Shown here: one piece after another, positions 15,068 to 17,505 of the stretch | How positions within the stretch are numbered: the first letter of the stretch is position 1 | How the letters are laid out: each line of letters begins with the position of its first letter | Assembly: GCA_050288085.1 (NCBI GenBank) | Contig: JBNKDD010000107.1 | Span: 1-17,505 of the forward strand | Reading direction: 5' to 3' | Origin: JBNKDD01 sp050288085 | GTDB taxonomy: Bacteria > Chloroflexota > Anaerolineae > Aggregatilineales > UBA3940 | Length of the DNA: 17,505 bases | The notes under the pieces: generated by a model | The model's input: the letters and a program-made list of their open reading frames with translations, nothing else | Database searches by the model: none | Told to the model about the DNA's origin: nothing | Made by a program: the position numbers and the translations under genes

Positions 15068-15826
15068 ATGCATATTCTCGTAACAAATGACGATGGCATT
15101 TATGCCCCCGGCATATTTACCTTGCAAGCAGCCTTACGCACGATCCCTGACTCAACGATCACGATTGTTGCCCCAGACCGCAACCAATCGGCGGTAGGCC
15201 ATCGCAAAACCATGCACGATCCGCTGCGGGTTAAGCCGGTAACCCTGGATGGAGGGATAACGGGGCACGCCTGTTCCGGCTCACCCGCCGATGCGATTGC
15301 GTTGGCATTGATGGGTTACGTCAAAGAGCCGGTTGATATTGTTGTGAGTGGGATCAACCAGGGGCCTAATCTGGCCCAGGATATCACCTACAGCGGCACG
15401 GTGACCGCCGCTATGGAAGCCGCTATCTATGGCCTACCGGCGATTGCCATCTCGCTTGATTCCTACACCGAAGCTAAATTCGAGCAGGCCGCCGCTTTTG
15501 CCGCCAGGTTAGCCCCGGTTGTCCTGAAAAACGGCCTGCCGGAATTAACCTTACTCAACGTTAATGTGCCATTAGGCCAGCCCAAAGCCCCTAAGATTAC
15601 CTGGCAGGGACACCGGCGTTATCACGACGAGTTGATCGAGCGGCTCGATCCGAATGGAAGACCATATTATTGGATTGGCGGCGAGGCTCCCACCGGGGAC
15701 GTGGAAGAAGTCGGGAGTGATATCTGGGCAGTCGCACAGGGGCATATCTCGATCACACCCATCCGGCTGGATATGACGGCTCGCAGTATGCTCAAACCGC
15801 TTGAAGCGTGGGATGATCTGTCCTAA
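15068..15826 (+). CDS. surE: 5'/3'-nucleotidase SurE
   Basis: 252 residues, the usual SurE length. The metal-binding and active-site residues are in their standard places: Asp8 and Asp9 in TNDDG, Ser41 in NQSAVGH and Asn97 in SGINQGPN. The YSGTVTAAMEA block (108-118) is also diagnostic. SurE is a divalent-metal phosphatase that removes phosphate from nucleoside monophosphates (and short polyphosphate) in the cytoplasm, often linked to stationary-phase survival. It lies 9 bases after the MBL gene and probably shares its transcript. Its TAA overlaps the stop of the opposite-strand Cys-rich protein B by three bases, so no terminator separates the converging genes. Confidence 0.95.
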   Translation: MHILVTNDDGIYAPGIFTLQAALRTIPDSTITIVAPDRNQSAVGHRKTMHDPLRVKPVTLDGGITGHACSGSPADAIALALMGYVKEPVDIVVSGINQGPNLAQDITYSGTVTAAMEAAIYGLPAIAISLDSYTEAKFEQAAAFAARLAPVVLKNGLPELTLLNVNVPLGQPKAPKITWQGHRRYHDELIERLDPNGRPYYWIGGEAPTGDVEEVGSDIWAVAQGHISITPIRLDMTARSMLKPLEAWDDLS

Positions 15827-16716
15827 TGCGAGGCCGCATCGGCACTGCTACCTGGCTCATCACCAGCCGGAACCGGAAACACGGTATGCAGGATCATGAT
15901 CGATCCCATCAGGCTGGTAATCATCAAGCCCAACAAAACGGGATGAGGAAGCCCAAACAGTTTTTGCTCCGACGGCACAACGGCCCATGCACAGCCATCG
16001 CTGCAATCCGGTGATTGCTCAGCAAGGCAAATCCGCCCATCGTCAAACCTGACAGCGTTGTACACATCACATTCGCCGGTTTGATGACAGTCAAGCAGGG
16101 ACAGAATGTCCTGGTTTTCCGACCGATCAGGCGAAGAGGCTAAACACATTTCTGTTGGTGGCCTGTCACAGATCACCCACCGATCTGTCAGATTTCCTTC
16201 TGTTGCCGTCATAAAGGCTGCTGCGATCTCTTCATTTATCTCTTCGATTTGTGCCTCTCGGCAGGCGGAAACAGGCGTTGGTGTCGGTTCCGTCGTAGCT
16301 CTACCGGCTACTTGCATAATAGTTGGGTGCATCGTGGGGGTTGCAGAAGCTAAAGTTGGCTCAGGTGAGGGCGTGTCCGTAACCGTGATCGCCGTCAATG
16401 AAACGGTTGTAGTCGGAGAAGGCGGGATGTTTGTCGGTGTGGGCGTGGGCGTGGATGTGGGCGTTGGCGACGGGGGCAAACAATCCAGGAAACAATTCTG
16501 ATAATCCTCAAAGGCGCTGCAAATACCATCCCCACAGGTAGAGGCAGGTGGGCAATCTTCCCGGCAGGTATCAGGCTCACCCGGCTCACAGACTCCATCG
16601 CCACAATAACTTTCCTGCGCATTGGCAACGGCAACCTGGCCTGATGCCGCCTGCTTCAACAGGGCTAGCAGCAGTGCAATACCAATTAAGCGAAAAAGAC
16701 CTCTCCAGGGTGCCAT
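15823..16716 (-). CDS. Cys-rich, Pro/Thr-stalked membrane surface protein B (paralogue of 13093-14202)
   Basis: 297 residues. A hydrophobic N-terminus (about 7-20) ends in ANA-Q (31-34), a likely signal peptidase site that matches AEA-Q in protein A. Two Cys modules follow, CGDGVC ... CREDC (38-55) and CGDGIC ... NCFLDC (61-79); the EDYQNCFLDCLPP segment is identical to protein A. A Pro/Thr stalk (80-150) is shorter. The Cys domain (152-242) aligns with protein A at WVICDRPPTEMCL against WVLCNDAPPERCL, and at LLDCHQTGECD against LVDCDASGECS, then DCSDGCAWA against DCTNGCALA. A C-terminal membrane helix lies at about 258-281 with an acidic tail. So it is a smaller version of the same stalked surface protein. 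No ribosome site stands out upstream. No known function. Confidence 0.8.
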   Translation of the reverse strand: MAPWRGLFRLIGIALLLALLKQAASGQVAVANAQESYCGDGVCEPGEPDTCREDCPPASTCGDGICSAFEDYQNCFLDCLPPSPTPTSTPTPTPTNIPPSPTTTVSLTAITVTDTPSPEPTLASATPTMHPTIMQVAGRATTEPTPTPVSACREAQIEEINEEIAAAFMTATEGNLTDRWVICDRPPTEMCLASSPDRSENQDILSLLDCHQTGECDVYNAVRFDDGRICLAEQSPDCSDGCAWAVVPSEQKLFGLPHPVLLGLMITSLMGSIMILHTVFPVPAGDEPGSSADAASH

Positions 16717-16785
16717 GATAATACTAGCCTAACCCGGCTCCTATGGTCGGGCAATAGCCTCTGAGGAATCGAAACATATTTGTTA

Positions 16786-16814
16786 TTGACGTCCGGCACA
16801 GTACGGGGTATTAT
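16786..16814 (+). promoter_or_regulatory. Upstream promoter P1 of the tRNA-tuf operon
   Basis: TTGACG (16786-16791), a 17-base spacer and TATTAT (16809-16814). The bases after the -10 (TTCGCCGC) are GC-rich, as in the discriminators of stable-RNA promoters under stringent control. A small hairpin TCGCC/GGCGA (16816-16831) follows. Confidence 0.65.
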
Positions 16815-16855
16815 TTCGCCGCTTGAGGCGATCCCGACGAGCTGGCACAAATTGT

Positions 16856-16884
16856 TTGAGAGATGTACAACCGCATGTTATAAT
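16856..16884 (+). promoter_or_regulatory. Proximal promoter P2 of the tRNA-tuf operon
   Basis: TTGAGA (16856-16861), a 17-base spacer and TATAAT (16879-16884) with an extended -10 TG one base upstream. The start would be near 16891, about 7 bases before the first tRNA. Confidence 0.75.
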
Positions 16885-16897
16885 CCATCAACGATGT

Positions 16898-16970
16898 GCC
16901 AACGTAGCTCAATCGGCAGAGCAACGCTCTTGTAAAGCGTAGGTTATGGGTTCAATTCCCATCGTTGGCT
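16898..16970 (+). tRNA. tRNA-Thr (anticodon TGT)
   Basis: The acceptor arms GCCAACG (16898-16904) and CGTTGGC (16963-16969) pair perfectly. The anticodon stem ACGCT/AGCGT encloses the loop CTTGTAA with anticodon TGT, reading ACA. A T-loop TTCAATT is present. The 3' CCA is not encoded. Confidence 0.95.
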
Positions 16971-16981
16971 TGGGAGTTGGA

Positions 16982-16997
16982 GTTGGGCTGGCCCAAC
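16982..16997 (+). other. Spacer hairpin between tRNA-Thr and tRNA-Tyr
   Basis: GTTGGGC (16982-16988) pairs perfectly with GCCCAAC (16991-16997) across only 2 bases, so the real loop would open by one or two pairs. It may direct processing of the primary tRNA transcript. Confidence 0.4.
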
Positions 16998-17002
16998 AGC
17001 AC

Positions 17003-17024
17003 AGAAAATAGTAATCTATTTTCT
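17003..17024 (+). other. Second spacer hairpin before tRNA-Tyr
   Basis: AGAAAATAG (17003-17011) and CTATTTTCT (17016-17024) are perfect 9-base arms with a 4-base loop. AT-rich, no terminator T-run beyond TTAAC, so more likely a processing or stability signal than a stop. Confidence 0.45.
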
Positions 17025-17037
17025 CTTAACAAAAGAT

Positions 17038-17120
17038 GGGTCCGTGTCCCGAGCGGCAAAGGGGGCGGACTGTAAATCCGCTGGCAGACGCCTTCGCAGG
17101 TTCGAGTCCTGCCGGGCCCA
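17038..17120 (+). tRNA. tRNA-Tyr (anticodon GTA)
   Basis: 83 bases. Acceptor arms GGGTCCG and CGGGCCC (17113-17119) pair with one G-U. The anticodon stem GCGGA/TCCGC encloses CTGTAAA, anticodon GTA. The long variable arm marks it as class II, as expected for bacterial tRNA-Tyr. No encoded CCA. Confidence 0.95.
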
Positions 17121-17148
17121 CTTATTATCTTTTATGTTTATGCGTGTT

Positions 17149-17220
17149 GGGGATGTAGCTCAGCGGGAGAGCATCGCCTTTGCAAGGCGGGGGTCATGGG
17201 TTCGAATCCCATCATCTCCA
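17149..17220 (+). tRNA. tRNA-Ala (anticodon TGC)
   Basis: Acceptor arms GGGGATG (17149-17155) and CATCTCC (17213-17219) pair with a single G-U at position 3:70, the G3:U70 identity element of tRNA-Ala. The anticodon loop TTTGCAA carries TGC. T-loop TTCGAAT present. No encoded CCA. Confidence 0.95.
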
Positions 17221-17244
17221 CTGGAGAGAAGTCCTAACGTACAC

Positions 17245-17316
17245 GCCCACGTAGCTCAGTGGTAGAGCACGTTCTTGGTAAGAACGGGGTCATGGGTTCA
17301 AATCCCATCGTGGGCT
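17245..17316 (+). tRNA. tRNA-Thr (anticodon GGT)
   Basis: Acceptor arms GCCCACG (17245-17251) and CGTGGGC (17309-17315) pair perfectly. The anticodon stem CGTTC/GAACG encloses TTGGTAA with anticodon GGT, reading ACC. With the TGT isoacceptor upstream, it covers most Thr codons. No encoded CCA. Confidence 0.95.
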
Positions 17317-17359
17317 TCGTTTTATGTAGCCACGGCTTTTAAGAGGAGTTAAGTTAAGA

Positions 17360-17505
17360 ATGGGCAAAGAGGTATTTGAGCGAACGAAGCCGCATGTGAA
17401 CGTGGGAACGATTGGACATATCGACCATGGGAAGACCACGCTGACGGCAGCAATCACCAAGGTGCTGGCGATGAAGGGCGGGGCGGATTTCCGGGCCTTC
17501 GACTC
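17360..17505 (+). CDS. tuf: Elongation factor Tu, 5' end only
   Basis: The first 48 codons are in the window and run off the right edge. They encode MGKEVFERTKPHVNVGTIGH followed by IDHGKTTLTAAI, the start of the GTPase domain with the P-loop GHIDHGKT (19-26). EF-Tu delivers aminoacyl-tRNA to the ribosome. AAGAGGAG (17341-17348) lies 11 bases before the ATG. The gene follows tRNA-Thr(GGT) by 43 bases with no terminator, so it is co-transcribed with the tRNA cluster from P1/P2, linking tRNA and EF-Tu supply. Confidence 0.97.
   Translation, partial: MGKEVFERTKPHVNVGTIGHIDHGKTTLTAAITKVLAMKGGADFRAFD

Noticed and set aside
17044..17265. Open frame across tRNA-Tyr, tRNA-Ala and tRNA-Thr(GGT)
   Set aside because: It lies wholly on tRNA genes and has no ribosome site; the encoded peptide is just translated tRNA sequence.
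1..17505. CRISPR array, prophage, insertion sequence or antiphage system
   Set aside because: No spaced direct repeats, transposase, integrase, capsid or known defence gene was found on either strand.

Overview
This window looks like a chromosomal segment of a GC-moderate bacterium, most plausibly a Chloroflexota (Anaerolineae-like) member. That placement is inferred from the gene types (an EGY-type site-2 protease, a DUF4349 lipoprotein, Cys-rich surface proteins with long Pro/Thr stalks, corrinoid-type methyltransferases in a soil- or sediment-like gene set), not from a phylogenetic marker. No phage, plasmid, insertion sequence or CRISPR array was seen.

Left region (1-4600): a partial leftward M50/EGY-like intramembrane protease. 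Divergent from it is a two-gene rightward unit, an S49 (SppA-like) membrane serine protease overlapping by 4 bp a 743-residue membrane-anchored protein with two DUF4350/GATase-like Rossmannoid parts and a very acidic linker. The unit ends at a strong intrinsic terminator and faces a small leftward DUF503 (YlxP-like) gene.

Catabolic cluster (4638-10634): a perfect sigma-70 promoter overlapped by an 11-bp inverted repeat drives a GntR/FCD regulator, two tandem non-pyrrolysine MttB-superfamily methyltransferases and a proline racemase/4-hydroxyproline epimerase-like enzyme (the last pair overlap by 4 bp). A convergent D-2-hydroxyacid dehydrogenase follows. The set suggests an inducible pathway that demethylates an N-methylated amino acid, for example proline betaine or a hydroxyproline betaine, and then epimerises the ring carbon. 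The corrinoid protein and its reactivase are not in the window, so they would have to lie elsewhere.

Middle/right region (10776-16716): a TPR-like protein, a short repeat-like palindromic element, a DUF4349 lipoprotein with its own terminator, and then a pair of paralogous Cys-rich, Pro/Thr-stalked, membrane-anchored surface proteins. These two sit head to head around a metallo-beta-lactamase-fold hydrolase and SurE.

Right end (16786-17505): tandem sigma-70 promoters followed by tRNA-Thr(TGT), tRNA-Tyr(GTA), tRNA-Ala(TGC), tRNA-Thr(GGT) and the 5' part of the EF-Tu gene. The order closely mirrors the E. coli thrU-tyrU-glyT-thrT-tufB operon, but with Ala in the Gly slot.
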